Positions 49,592 through 61,800 of a stretch of DNA of 64,000 bases are shown in pieces; the stretch's first letter is position 1, and the number at the start of each line of letters is the position of its first letter. Under the pieces are notes generated by a model that saw only the letters and a list, made by a program, of their open reading frames with translations, was not told the DNA's origin and ran no database searches. The stretch is from Aphelidium insulamus (Eukaryota; Aphelidiomycota; Aphelidea; Aphelidiaceae): positions 1 to 64,000 of the forward strand of contig JAZDSV010000034.1 of assembly GCA_036784855.1 (NCBI GenBank). Direction: 5' to 3'. The translations under genes and the position numbers were made by a program.

Positions 49592-51661
49592 TCATCCGCT
49601 GTTAAGCCAGTGTGCTTGCGATTGTCGCCTAGTGCCATTGCCACGCCTGCGAATTCTAGGTCTCCCTGCACCATTGCCTCTTCCTCGTCCAGATTGTGTG
49701 CTATGTCGAGGCTCTTGGTGCCGCCCGGGATTCGATGAATCGATATTTACAGAGGCAAGTGCCGTTGAAGGAATGGCTTCCTGCCAACCAAGTGGTTCAT
49801 GATCGGCAACAGTAGCCGTGCTTGGCTCACCCCATCCTGTCAAAATCGCCGGAGTCGTTGCATCCTCTCCCGGTTGTAACTCTTCATCGTATAACAACTT
49901 TGTCGAATCGCCTCCTAGTTCGCCGCCGCCAGTACCTTCAATGTCGACAGTGCCTGGCGACCACGGCAGCTGATGAGTTAGCGCCAGGGGAAACGTAATG
50001 GTCCACAGGCGGTCTAAACACTCGGCGGCACGCTGGTTGGCAGAGGCAACTAGTTGTGATTCTGTCGATGATGAAGCTGCGAATGGCACAACGTCAGCTT
50101 GACTGGCGGAAACGCTTGGCGGCTGTGATGATCGTCGCCAGTCGGATGACATGAAATCGCGCGAACGTTGTCTGAATACCAAGTCGGCGGTTGGAGTTTG
50201 CGAGCGTGAATGCATTCGAGGCAATGGATGCTGATTGCAGTGCCGGATGAGCTCCCTGCTGACTGCAGGCATGTCTGCCGACCATTCGTCGCTACTTGGC
50301 CGCAACTGCGTAGCAATAAAGTTCAAGCATCCCAGCTGATAGACTCCCCAGTTGGCTTTTACCACGTCGGTGCATATGCGGGAAGCGCACAGTGCCTCCA
50401 TGGAAGACGGGAGCCAGAACAGCGTGCTGCATGCCACCCGCAGCCCCAGGTCATTGTTATTGAGCTGCGCTAATATTAAACGACGCGAATGTGTTAAAAT
50501 ATGATAGTACGTACCGGGGCGTTGATGACATTAATGTTCATCAGCTGGAGCACGTTCCATTCCATGTCAGTTACCGCCGGTCTCCACACATACACAGCTC
50601 CGCGAGTCTGATCAGGAGTTAGATCCAGCAAATTGCACAACGATAGATTTACTTGCATGAAGAATATCGCGCAGTATAAGCAGCGTGGCAAGTTGCCATT
50701 CACACTGATGATGATCGTCGCGCGCTGAAGGCGTCTGGTCGCGCTGATGTCGCAGAGAAGCAGTCTCAATAGTATCACGGGCAAATAGCGGCCCCAGTAT
50801 AACGGCACATATGTCCCTTATAGCGCCCGATGCCAGTGGCGAGCGAGTGGGCCGACCACCGGGCGGAGGTCCCGTCCAGTCCCCGTACTGACACAGCCGC
50901 TCAGTGAGGTGTGCTGTAAGCGGTTTCATGGCCTGCGACAGTCGCAATGCAGTTCTACACATCAAAGTTACCATGTGTGTACTGTATACATAATGGGACG
51001 CTAACTGTTTCTGATGGATGGAGCTGACTATGCGATCGGCAATAGCAGCGTCCGTCATCGGTCCACCCAGCGGCGCATACACCGGACGCTCCAAGACAGC
51101 GCATTTGCCACCAATGTCACCATATGTAGAAGAAGTAGCAGTAGAAGAAGAAGAAAGGTTCACAATCCGAGGTAGTGTGGATGGCGTGTAGTGTGCCGGC
51201 TGCGTAACCGTCGATTCAGGCGACACCTTGGTAACCGGGGCCCATCCAGAAGACGCGGCGGCATTGAGAGCAGCAGCCACATTGGACTGCCAGCCAATGT
51301 CCTGGAGCGTGGCCGCCACATTGCCGCCGCCATCTACGCCTCCCCAGCCTGTTTGTGGCGCGATCCCGCCAACTATTTGGCCGGCATGACGCGGCCGCCC
51401 GTCGGCAGCAGATTGATTACGCGACGAGCCACTGCGCGAACTGGCTTCAGTGCGTCGAGTGTGCTGCGAGTCCTGGTGCGTGTGCCCGCGGCGGCGTGCT
51501 GCATTCTCTGCACCATCCCCCGCAGCAGCCGGAATCATGTCCCTGTCGCGTCCACGCCGCCTGCCTCGACGTCCATTCTGCCGCAGACGGGACAGAAACT
51601 GGACGGCCAATTCCCGCTCCCTCTCCGTGGCCAGCTGCACGGCCGGCCGCCGCGAATCCAT
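49592..51661 (-). CDS. Unrecognised protein with RG-rich ends and a helical core
   Basis: Three exons: 50657..51661, 50515..50607 and 49592..50464, giving 656 residues; phases are exact. The first intron is only solved by a GC donor with perfect consensus (CAT|GCAAGT) and a TCTAACT branch site. The N-terminus is Arg-rich (GRRGRRRGRDRD, about 32-43), followed by Gly/Ala/Ser-rich sequence to about 190. A hydrophobic, helix-forming core spans about 200-440 (DAAIADRIVSSI, MVTLMCRTALRLSQAM, LGLRVACSTLFWLPSSMEALC). The tail is disordered and ends in an RGRGNG/RRRGNG tract. I do not recognise the family. Arg-Gly ends suggest RNA or nucleic-acid binding, which is inference. Confidence 0.7.
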
Positions 51662-51826
51662 GGTCGGCACAAATCAACGTGGCGCGATCAAGTGGCACTG
51701 TCGCAACTGTGTCGCACCACTTGTGGCAGTGTTCATACCATGCATGGCGATAGTATGTAAGGAGACCGTGTGCACTAAATATACAATGTTATAAAAGTAG
51801 ATAAGCTACATTATGCTGGTACCCAT

Positions 51827-52192
51827 CTATTCTGATAGTTTCTGCATGTACCAGCAGAGGCGTGCTTTTCTCTCAATGACAATCAGGACCGAGTCAAAGG
51901 GCTGTTTCCATTCCTCATATGGCACATACCACGGTACAACAATGCCAACCTTAGACTTTGCTGTCTCTATGTGGTTGTAAGGCGCAGCCAGCAGACTCGT
52001 TGTCCATTAGAGCAGCTCAGTCTTGAGCAGTTGCTACAAGTAAGGTGGCTTTAGCTCCACCCATGCACCCCTGTAATCCCTTATGCCATCAAGATGCCTC
52101 TGGAGCCACGCAGTCATCCGTCGACATTCTATGGAAGGGCCATACGTAATTTAGTCTACTGAATTAGTCTGCGGCAATTTTGGAGCACGCAT
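51827..52192 (-). CDS. Small hypothetical protein, 87 residues, spliced
   Basis: Exons 52189..52192, 52038..52128 and 51827..51995 join in frame to an 87-residue protein. Seen in the sequence: two adjoining open stretches in different frames linked by an intron with donor GTAGCA, branch CTCTAATG and acceptor ACGAG; the peptide is rich in Trp, Tyr and Pro (GAWVELKPPYF, GIVVPWYVPYEEW) and ends in a basic helix. The first exon would be only 4 nt (ATGC); starting at the later ATG (52113) would remove the need for it and give 82 residues. No family is recognised. The aromatic-rich, stop-free reading argues for a real gene, but with modest certainty. Confidence 0.45.
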
Positions 52193-52529
52193 GCTGACAA
52201 AGGCGCATTAAACAGCAGATAACAATGCAGTTTTGGGATCGCTCCACTATTTAACTGCAATGTAATGCAATGTAAATATATTGCAATGCCCACCAAGATT
52301 ATTCATTTGGCACCGCTGCATACAAGCAGAGTGGACAGCATATCCGTAAGCATTCACAGAATAAATAAAAACACTGTAAACACCACTGCAGTGCCCTTCT
52401 ACATATCTATGTTTGTACACTTTAAACACACGGTAAGTGGTAAATACTGGCAAGATGAGCAAGAAGAGCCATTAATAATACACATATTATTAATAATACA
52501 CATATATAACCCGCAATTATGGAGGAGCA
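52193..52529. other. Divergent spacer before SFT2
   Basis: About 340 AT-rich bases with no coding signal beyond short chance frames; repeated TTAATAATACACATAT units occur at about 52471-52507, shortly before the SFT2 ATG. Confidence 0.5.
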
Positions 52530-53971
52530 ATGAGCAGCGGCGAAACAGATTTTCGCTCCGCCCTGCGCTCATTCCAGCAGCAGCAACAGCAGCAGCAGCA
52601 ACCACGGCCAGCATCTCCCTTCTCGGGAGCGGCCGGCGTGGCATCATCGGCATCCGAGCAGTTGGCACGGCTATTTCCCAGTCGAGCGCCGTGGACGCGC
52701 TGGACACCGCTCTCGCAAGCAGCCAACTCGACTCCGTCAGCACCACCAGTCGACTCGGGCATTGCGGCGCTGGTCGTGCGATTCTGCCTGCTGACGGATG
52801 ATGGATGCTGCGGGTGGGTGCGGCTGACGCGGCTACAGGTGAGTGCCTTTGTAACGCCCATGTGTGTACGTTCATCACTCGTGGACAGCGCGTCGCCGTG
52901 GCCTGCTCGTCCCTCTTGGGCGCCGCCGCGTGCTTGGCGATGGTGAGTGTGGCGGTGATGCTTGCCGTGACATCAACTGATGCGTGTGCCAACTGCTTCT
53001 GACCTGCAGGCAATGTTCATGCTGCCGGTGGCGCTGGTTTCGCCGCAGAAATTCGTACTGTCATATACGGCCGGCAGTGCCCTGCTAATTGGCGGTGTCG
53101 CGCTACTGTCTGGACCGGCATCTTTCACGCGGCATATGCTGTCACGTGAGCGGATGCCGTTCACGGCCATATACTTTGGTAGCATGCTGGCCACGCTGTA
53201 CGCCGTCCTTGTCGTGAGTGCCACTTTGCCGTGTCTCTCTCCACTCGTCATGCGCGCTCACCTCCACAGGTCCAGTTCTACCCGCTGACAATCTCGGCCG
53301 CCGGTGTGCAAGTTGTGGCCATTCTGTGGCACGTGGTTTGTTATATATGTGTAGTATATAACATACATATACATATATAGATATATATGTATACAACATA
53401 TATATATATATATGTATACAACATATATATATATATATATATAATATGTATATGTGTATATGTAAATGTTGTATTACTACTATAGTATACATGTGGTGTA
53501 CTGTGTGCACCGTATATTAATACACTGTTCAATATAATGCTGCAGTTGTAAGTGTGCTGTTCAACGTATGCGCCCTGTGTGATGTCTATAACCCCCGCAT
53601 ACTGATACTTATTTATAGATATGTATGTAAATATACTTAACTTATGTTTTACTGCACGGATGGGAGAATGGCCGCAACATGTGCGTTGATGTCTCAATTG
53701 TGTCGTCTTAACTTATTAAATTAACTGTATTATTGTATGTATACTTTATACACCGTGTATAATGCGCGCTTGACATACTTTACTTCAGCGAATGCTGTAC
53801 ACACGTATGCGAGAGCTGATGTTAACATGCATGCACTGTCACAGGTACTTGGTGTCATATCTGCCGGGCGGGACCGCGGCACTTGGATCGCTGTTTCGCG
53901 CCGTGTTGCGACTTCCTGGACTGCGCTTTGGCGGTGGCGGTTCTCCCGGCTCCTCCTCACTGCCAATATAG
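52530..53971 (+). CDS. SFT2: Sft2-family Golgi membrane traffic protein
   Basis: Sft2/Got1-type proteins are four-helix membrane proteins acting in retrograde transport to and within the Golgi. Five exons: 52530..52838, 52889..52942, 53010..53213, 53270..53328 and 53845..53971, giving 250 residues. A Gln-rich, disordered N-terminus (about 1-90) is followed by four membrane segments: RVAVACSSLLGAAACLAMAMFMLP, FVLSYTAGSALLIGGVALLSGP, FTAIYFGSMLATLYAVLV and VQVVAILWYLVSYLPGG, the last being the family's WY-LSYIPGG signature. That signature is split by a 516-nt intron whose donor must be GC (TG|GCACGT); a GT donor 4 nt later shifts the frame. The intron is AT-rich with long TATATA runs. Confidence 0.88.
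53340..53460. repeat. (TA)n-rich block in the long SFT2 intron
   Basis: ATATATA runs separated by GTATACAACATA elements (a roughly 29-bp unit, TGTATACAACATATATATATATATA-like, occurs about twice). Another short (TA)n run lies at about 53987-54010 after the SFT2 stop. Confidence 0.8.
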
Positions 53972-54082
53972 CGATAGTTGGTGCTATATATATATATATA
54001 TATTATATATCGGCACTGCTCTGTCTGCTAAAGAGAACTGTAGCAGCGTGTATCATCCAAGGCAGAGAGAGAGAGAGAGAGA

Positions 54083-55795
54083 ATGAACAGCGCCGTGAAC
54101 GCCGCCCTGACTGCCACGAGCGCTGCGGATGCTTTGGCCGCTCTTGGACCAGAGTTCCCGCAGACTGTACAGCACTGGATGGCGCAGCGTGGCCAAGAGG
54201 TGCCGGTCTGGGACGTGCTGAATGCGATTCAAGCGGCCGCCGCTGCCGACGGGTCGAACACAGCGGCATTTGCGGTGGCCACGTGCATTGCCGCCTCCGT
54301 GGCCCGACTTTGTACGCAGGCACAGGCACCGCAGCCAGATTCCAGCTCCCTGCTACCTGGTACACTGTGCGATTTTATGCGCGTCAGCGAGCAGGCGCTG
54401 ATGGCGGTGCCTGAGAGTGGCCGCTTCCAGCTCTTGCTCGACACCACGAGTCACGGTCGGTGGTGCTGCATTGCTGGTCTTCTGTGCATATACAATGCAT
54501 ACAGTTGCTCATACGCACAGTCTGCGCCCTTGGTAGCGCTGTGGCCTTGCTGGCGCGCAAATGGCCACAGCAGCTGGCCGATACGTGTGCCAGTGTCGAG
54601 TTGATGTTGCGCTACGCCGCCGGACCGCCACCCGCCTGCTCCTCCTTCATCGTGCTTCATGCCGACTTTGCCGAGGTACCTCTGGACGCCTGTATGTGGT
54701 CATTTGTCACGTTGACTTTTGTGCGGCAGCTGTGCCTGCTGACTGCGCAGTACTCTCTCGCCCTACCGATCCTGGCGTGTCCCATTACAGCAGTGGATCC
54801 CGCGGTTAGTCCGTATGTGCCTCCGCTCACTCACTCACTCACTTACTCACTCACTTACTCACTCGGTACGTGCAGGTCGAGTTCGAGTGCCTGCCCATGC
54901 TGCGCTACTTCTACTCGGGTGCCATTGTGTGTATGCGCGCTCGGAACTTTGAGACTGCTGCATTCCTACTGGAACAGGTGCGCCTAGTGTCTTGCCGTCT
55001 TCAGTTCTCCTCCACGGCTGTACAGGCGATAGTACTCCCAACGGTGCTGCCAAGCATTTTCGCGATCGAAGCCGCCAAAAAGTTGATTCTACTGCAACTG
55101 GCGTGCGGTGGACCGGTCAGTAGTGGTCACTGCTGGCGGCTTTGATACTTCATCATTTTACATACACGCAGTGTATTTGCTCCGCCTCTGCCCTGCCCAA
55201 ACAAACTTCAAGGCCTGTATTGCGCGCCATCAAGCTTCACTGCCGGGCCTACTTGGAATTTGCGTCGGTGTATGACACTGCAGTTCGGCGCCTTGCCGAC
55301 AATAATTCGTCCGTACATGACAATCTCCTCCAATGCCAATTGAAGTTTACGGCTGTACGTTTGCTGCATTTATGCATATACATATACACTAGAATTGTGT
55401 ACAGGACGGTAATGCTGGTCTGGCTAACCTTGCGCTTCAAGCGCTGCCTGCCCGCAAACTGGAAAGACTACAGCGAGCCGCTGTGTCTGTGTCGCTTGAA
55501 AAATTGTGTTCAACATGCGGGTTTACCAGTCGCCAAGATGTGACTTCGGCCTTGTCGGCAAGTCCTTTACTCGTTTATTCCTGCCGATTCTTAACTCTTA
55601 ACTACTATTCCATCGCAGCATGCGGGCATCTCTCTGCTAGAAGGCTCGCACGTGATTACTTTCGCTGATCTGCCTGCTGCGACTTGCAACAACAAGAGTC
55701 TAGTAGCAAAGGTGAAACGTCAGAGTTGCGCCGTTGCCGAGCTGTGCCGCCAACTGCAACCATCAATGCATCTCCTTGACCTGGCCAGTCTGTAG
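54083..55795 (+). CDS. CSN3: COP9 signalosome subunit 3 (CSN3)
   Basis: The signalosome removes Nedd8 from cullins; CSN3 is a structural PCI subunit. Eight exons: 54083..54455, 54521..54675, 54730..54804, 54876..54977, 55026..55115, 55172..55354, 55405..55557 and 55619..55795, giving 435 residues (human 423). Family pattern: FIVLHADFAELCLLTAQYSLALPIL (cf. [22 protein letters not shown]), FYSGAIVCMRARNFETAAFLLEQAI, a helical repeat, then the PCI winged helix (LERLQRAAVSVSLEKLCSTCGFTSRQDVTSAL) and a short tail. Intron 7 needs a GC donor (TCG|GCAAGT, perfect consensus). The ATG follows a (GA)n leader. It is convergent with TAO3, with 82 bp between stops. Confidence 0.85.
54829..54867. repeat. 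(CACT)n microsatellite in a CSN3 intron
   Basis: CACT/TACT tetramers form a pyrimidine-rich tract inside CSN3 intron 3, just before its acceptor. Confidence 0.8.
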
Positions 55796-55877
55796 TGCCT
55801 CAGTTTAACGCCTGGACGCCCAGGTACACAAGTATAACGGTCATGTTTAATGAAAGATACTTTCTTATATAAATTCA

Positions 55878-58800
55878 CTACACACTGTCCTTGTTGATAT
55901 TGTTCGGAATGAACGGCTGTCTGGCAAAGTCGATATGCGCTGATCGAGGGTCAGCTTTGAGCTCCTCGTCCTGATTGCTGATTAGTTTGGCGCAATACTC
56001 TGCACAGTCCGCATTGTCCGCGGTGCCATGGTTCGTCCGAGAAACAGTGAAACAAGCCGAGTCAGATGTAGACATATCCGGGAAATATTGTACGTCGCAA
56101 TCGGTGAAATCGCAAAGCAAAGATTGCAGCTCCAACAAATTGGCTGCGTCACCGTTCCAATGTACGACAGGTACAATCAAGTAGGATTTCGCACCAGGTA
56201 TAGCTGCTTCGAGTTCCGAAACAATTGGATATGGTTGATTTGTACTTCGACTCGGTGTCACGCTGGGTAGACTGAACGCCTTGGCACCATGCGCGTGCTG
56301 TGCCGCATCGTTTGGCTCGTCGTACGTGGCAGCAGCCTCAGAGTTATCCTGCTCGTCATACAAATACGAATCAAGCAATGATTCTGAGATCGCATCCGAT
56401 ACGTCGAATTGTGACCTGTTCGATAGTGTGTCCTCAATTACAGTTTGGATCTCATCATCCGACATATCGGTGCTCTCAAACGGGCCGCCAGAATCTTTCA
56501 TAAGCTCGAAATCGGAGGCCGAATTACGATAATCGTCAGTGTAAAATTCCTCGAGCTCGTTCAATGTAATAATGAGATCGTCATAATTGTGACATTCGTC
56601 CGCCAAATCTAGACTGTCGGCTGCAGATTCATGCAGGTTTGGAAATGATCGCGACGACATCAAACTGCTTTCCTTTTGTGCCGAAAAATCGTGTGAAGTG
56701 TTATTCATATAATTTGATACGACATCTGACAAGTAGGTTCGAGGCACGGACATGGCTCGCTCATTCCAATGCCAGCCACTTTCCTTAACAATAGATACTG
56801 CTCCTTCACGTGTAATTTTGCCGATGACTTTTTGCCCGAGAAGAGCAGAACGAAAACTGTTGTCACCTTCAACCGATTCCACCGCCACTAGCACCTCGTC
56901 GATGATCACCAAGACATCAGATCCAAATTCTGTGGAGAGCAGCGAAAATAAGCAAGGCAATACTTCTGCGGTAACCCTCTCAATCATTGTTCCAAGATCA
57001 AGCACTGGAAAAATCGCTCGAACCTAGACATGGTTACGATATTATATAATGTTGTACCTCGTACTAGTTTAAGGACATTTTTGCGCACCGCTGGCCTCTT
57101 GTTCTTTAGATAATGAAGTAAAAATACGACGGTTTCTGCTCTTCGTTCGGGGAAAAATTCATCTTTGACGTAGGCAACGAATTGCCGTAAAAATTCTTCA
57201 TCCGATCGATATTTTTTGGCTGCAAAGCTGTCAATCAACTTGGCGAACGCTGACATTTCGTTGGAATTCAATAGCGTTATAAATTCCGAAAGAGGATACT
57301 CTTCAATTATAGTTCCACCGAGAACATGCGGCACAAATGCCAACAATGGATAAAGCCATCTAGTATCGTCGGTCCCAATCAGCGGAGATGTTTTTACGCG
57401 GCTTAGCGTAAACAGAATGCTGAACACGGACGATTCAGCAAGCTCTGAGCCAACACCACGAGCGACAGACTGAATGATACCTCCAAATGTTTGTGACATT
57501 TTTGGCGGGGTAACTTTGGAAAATGCTTCACATGCGGAAATGTCGTTCAAGTCCACCGTCGTTACAATTTTTCGCAATAGTGACGCGGTCTCGGCGAATT
57601 CAGCTTCATTGCAAGATTCGAGGCATGCAATGCACACCCACAAAAGATGTGGAAACTGGATCAAGGAATCGCTATTGAGTGATTGTGCCATGAAGTTCAG
57701 GCTGGCCAACATTTCCATAGCAAAGTCTTGCACATCATCGTTCGCGTCCGATATTGTGTTCGAAAGCCGTGCAACAAATTCAATAACCATTCTCTGAGTC
57801 AATTCGGGCTGCAAAGCCCGGAATATGTGCAAGGATCGACAAGCAATATGTCGAACGGGACACATTGTGGCCCATATTGCTGCAGTCTCCCCCCAATGCT
57901 GCCTGAGATTATCAACTGTTCCGCTAAATGCTTTAATTGCATTATTTATCAGCGATACTAATGGCTCCGGAAGTTGTTTCGCTCGACTGTCTGCATGTGA
58001 CCAAAGCTTTTCGTTATTATTAGGGTCGAGTTTCCTGAGCTCTGGGTCAATGTTTTCGTGAGAAAAACTCAAGACTCCGCGAATTAGAGATCGCCCGACG
58101 GACTGGACCCATGTGCTGTGATGATCCACGTGTACGAGGCCAATGTGGAGCAAAAGAGGGATTCGCCGATAAAACTCGGCTGGAGCCTCCAGAGTCAAGT
58201 CGGCAATCACAGATAACACCATATGGCCCTTCGAAACGGACAACTTGGCCGAAGTCTCGGACAACAATACCGAGATATCTGCCACAAAATATTGTGCAGC
58301 ATCAACATCCGGGACTACCGTTCGCGGAAGTCGTTTAGAAGGAATGAGCGACTTTGGTACCATTTCTTGTAGAAGAGAATCGACAAAATATCCTTGCTGT
58401 GATGTTCTCGCAATATGCAAACATACGAGTCGAGCATGGTGAATAATGGTTGCATTTCGATATTCTTGAACTATGGACATTACGTAACGAAATATTGAAT
58501 CCACATTTTGCGTCGATTTTGCAAGGCGTTGCCATGCCAATTCCAGCTCACTGCCGAACCGATTGTCCAGTTTTACCGAAAAGAAGAACAGATTATTAAG
58601 CAACAAGAGTGTCGTCTGTACCAACGGACCGAATTTTTCGTCTAACCTCAAGTCAATACTGTCCAGCCATGGCAACATAAAGTCCAAGATTTCGCCACCG
58701 TGCGCGAGATCGACGGTGTCCAGGCGACTCATCAGATCGAACAATGCATCGTAAACAACTTCAGGTTTCCTTTGCGCAAGGCAGTCACACACCTTGCGTT

Positions 58801-61800
58801 GCGATTGCTTATATATAGCTATAAGCGGACTGCAAGATAAAGCGTATATGTCGGGCATTGGCGATCCAGTTTGATTAGTAGCGATTCGCTGAATTAGCTG
58901 TACCGCTTGTAGCCGAATGGAAATTTCGGAGTCATTCAGTCTAAATACTGCGAGATTCAGAAGCTTTAGCCAGCACGGTATAACTGAGATTTTTTCCGCA
59001 ACGACTGCCAGAGCACTGAAAAAGCGTCGACTTGCTGATAATCCATGCTCGTTTGAAAAGCAGGCAAAAATCACATCTTCCCAAACAGATAATGGTAAAG
59101 CCGAATCATCAATATTGTGGAAAAGTAGCGATTCAATGGCCGACTGGCCAATACTGTGCAATCGCTGGTCTTCAGCGAGAAATATTGCCTCCGACCAGTC
59201 GAATATTGAAGGCAAACTGAAGAATGCGAGCTTATTAGGCTCCGGTATTCCCACGGGACCTTTACACAGTGATGCCATAGCTCGCAATGAAGCATATTCT
59301 AGGGCTTTTCTTTGCTCCTCCATAGCAGAAGTCAACGATTCTCGCTCTCGAGGATCACGAATTTGATCCAGCACGCTAATTATCATCTTTGCTTCGCGAT
59401 CTCGCATTAAAGAACCTCGTTGACCGTAGCCACACCATTCTTCAAATAGACGAAAGAGAGAATAGCGGAGGTCAAATGGAACAACTGTGTGCGAATCGCC
59501 AAAGAACGCAATGCCGTTGTAAAATCTCTCCACGAGGCGACAGAGGTAATATCTCAACATTTGATCTATATCGAAGAATAAGAATATGTAATGCAGATAA
59601 ACCACATTTAAGCACAATCAACAGTTGCGTCAAAGCATTCAAACTTACGATCCCATTCCAGCTGGACTTCACCGTCGCTTAAGAAAGCACCCAGTTCTCG
59701 TATAAAAGATAGCATGAAACCAACCAAAGGCTCGTCGCGCATGAAATTCTCCACTATTACGTAATCGGCGCACAGAGAAAGAACATGAGTAATTTCAGCG
59801 CGCAATCGTTCAATTTTTTTAACTCGCCTCTGCGACCCACGGGCATATCGAGCACGCATATCTTCTACGGCAACTTTCAACATGGGTCTCATTTCGTCTA
59901 CCATGGTTTTGAAAATTGCAAAATTGCAATGACCAAGGGAAACAACGACGGCGACGCGAATTGCCGTTTTTTCGCTTGCGAGTAACGGCATGATTAAATT
60001 GAACAACTCTTTAGCGGAAGTAATCGGTTCAGTGCCGTTAGAGTTTGTTCGAGGTTGGTTCGAGCCCCCATCAGTAATGGTGATGCAAACACAAGCAAAT
60101 GTTAGGTAATACTTCCACTGATCAATTATGTCGTCCGATGCTGGCATGATAGTCCGTAGTGCCCACTTTCCAGTTAGCGTACCCGTTTGTGACTTTGACG
60201 GGTCTGCAGCAGCTACAATTGACGAATGAAGCGCCATCATTTTTTCCGCCACAATATCTAAGGCGTCGTGCATCACTGACGGACAGGCTTCTTCGCACTT
60301 TCGAATTACATCTGCGAAACATTTTGACCAAAAGTGCACGTCTGCGGCGCCATCGCTGCCAGCCAATTCTGTTACAAAGTTTTTTTCGCCCATGCGATCG
60401 GCATAGACCTCGGCAAAACCGGAGTAATCACTCAAATGTAGTTCAACAATGTTGGCCCCTATTTCGCCGATTGCGCGCCATACTGTTTTAGCGGATGCTG
60501 CATCTTGGATTTCAGAAATGTCAAGATTCCGGAAGCGGAGTAAAAATTCATGCAAACTCGATGCACTTTCCAGCAAGGTGCATCCATGCTTTCGGATAGC
60601 TGGAATGTGGCTGCATATCAAAAACATGCCGCATGCTTCAAGTCGTTGCAGCTGTGCCCACAAATCAAGGGTGTCGAGCGTTGCGCTAGTCTCTGATTCG
60701 GGCAATCGATCGATAACAAGCTGCCATAATCGCGTGTAGAGCAGTGAACTTCGAGCGAGCGACTCGGGATATTTGTCCGCGATAGAAAGCAGAAAAGTGT
60801 GAAAAATACGAGTAATTTCGGTCGCGTTTTCTAGGTTGGACGATGCTATCCGGACAAGCGCGCCATGGGCAGCGTCACTAACTACAGAATCCACGTGGCA
60901 GCTGTATCGGCACGTCAAAACAATGGCCTCGCCTTTGTCAACCCCAGAAGGCAACATATCTGGTAGCGTCGACAGCCAGGTTTTCAACATATCTAGCATA
61001 GGGGACTTTTCTTTCGGGAAAGATGCGGTAACATCGATACCGGGGGTGGCAGGACTAGAACCGGCGCCAAAATTACGGGTCCAATAACGATCATCCGTCA
61101 AAAAATACAAGCCGGTTTGCTGATCGATCAACTTTATAAGTTTAAATGCGTTGACAACGATCAAACTCTTATACTCGGCCAAATCCCCGAGCTGCAATCG
61201 GGTGATCTCGATCGTTGTCGATACAGGTGCAGATAATCCGGACGGAGTTTCATTAGCTTGACCATCGGTTGGAAAAGCCGTCATTGTATTTGACTGAGTC
61301 ATAATTTTCAAAAAGCTAGTCAAGCCAATTATCACCCGTTCAGGCAAAACATGATCTGGGTGGGCGGCCGAGCCATCCAGCGTGAGCAGCGGTAGCAATA
61401 TGTTCTTTATCGCGTAATCTGGATGCCTTCCAGCCACAATGCAAACAAAGTCTGAAAACATATCGAGCGGCACATCGGTCGGTGCTATGGGCTTCCGCCC
61501 TGGAGGAAATAGCGTTCGAGCAATGTTCTCGATCCTTTTTTGTGATGTCGAAAAAGACTCCGCGAATCTGTACACATAAACCCACGTCAATCGATTGAAG
61601 CATAGCAACGCCATCTGTTTAGTGGACTTGTCCTGCGCAGATATTAAAAATAATACAGGTAGATTCCCGTACATGCCTTCATCCTTTGAATGCATTGGTC
61701 TAAAATATTGGCCCATTTCTGATGAAAAAAGTCTCGTTTGCTGACGCAGAGTAATGACGTTGCCAGAGGAAGTATTGCCTAAAGGGTCAGACTTCCTCAA

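Noticed and set aside
50950-50985. Possible 35-nt intron in the RG-rich gene (GTATAC...GTGTAG)
   Set aside because: Its removal shifts the frame into an early stop, and the unspliced frame is open.
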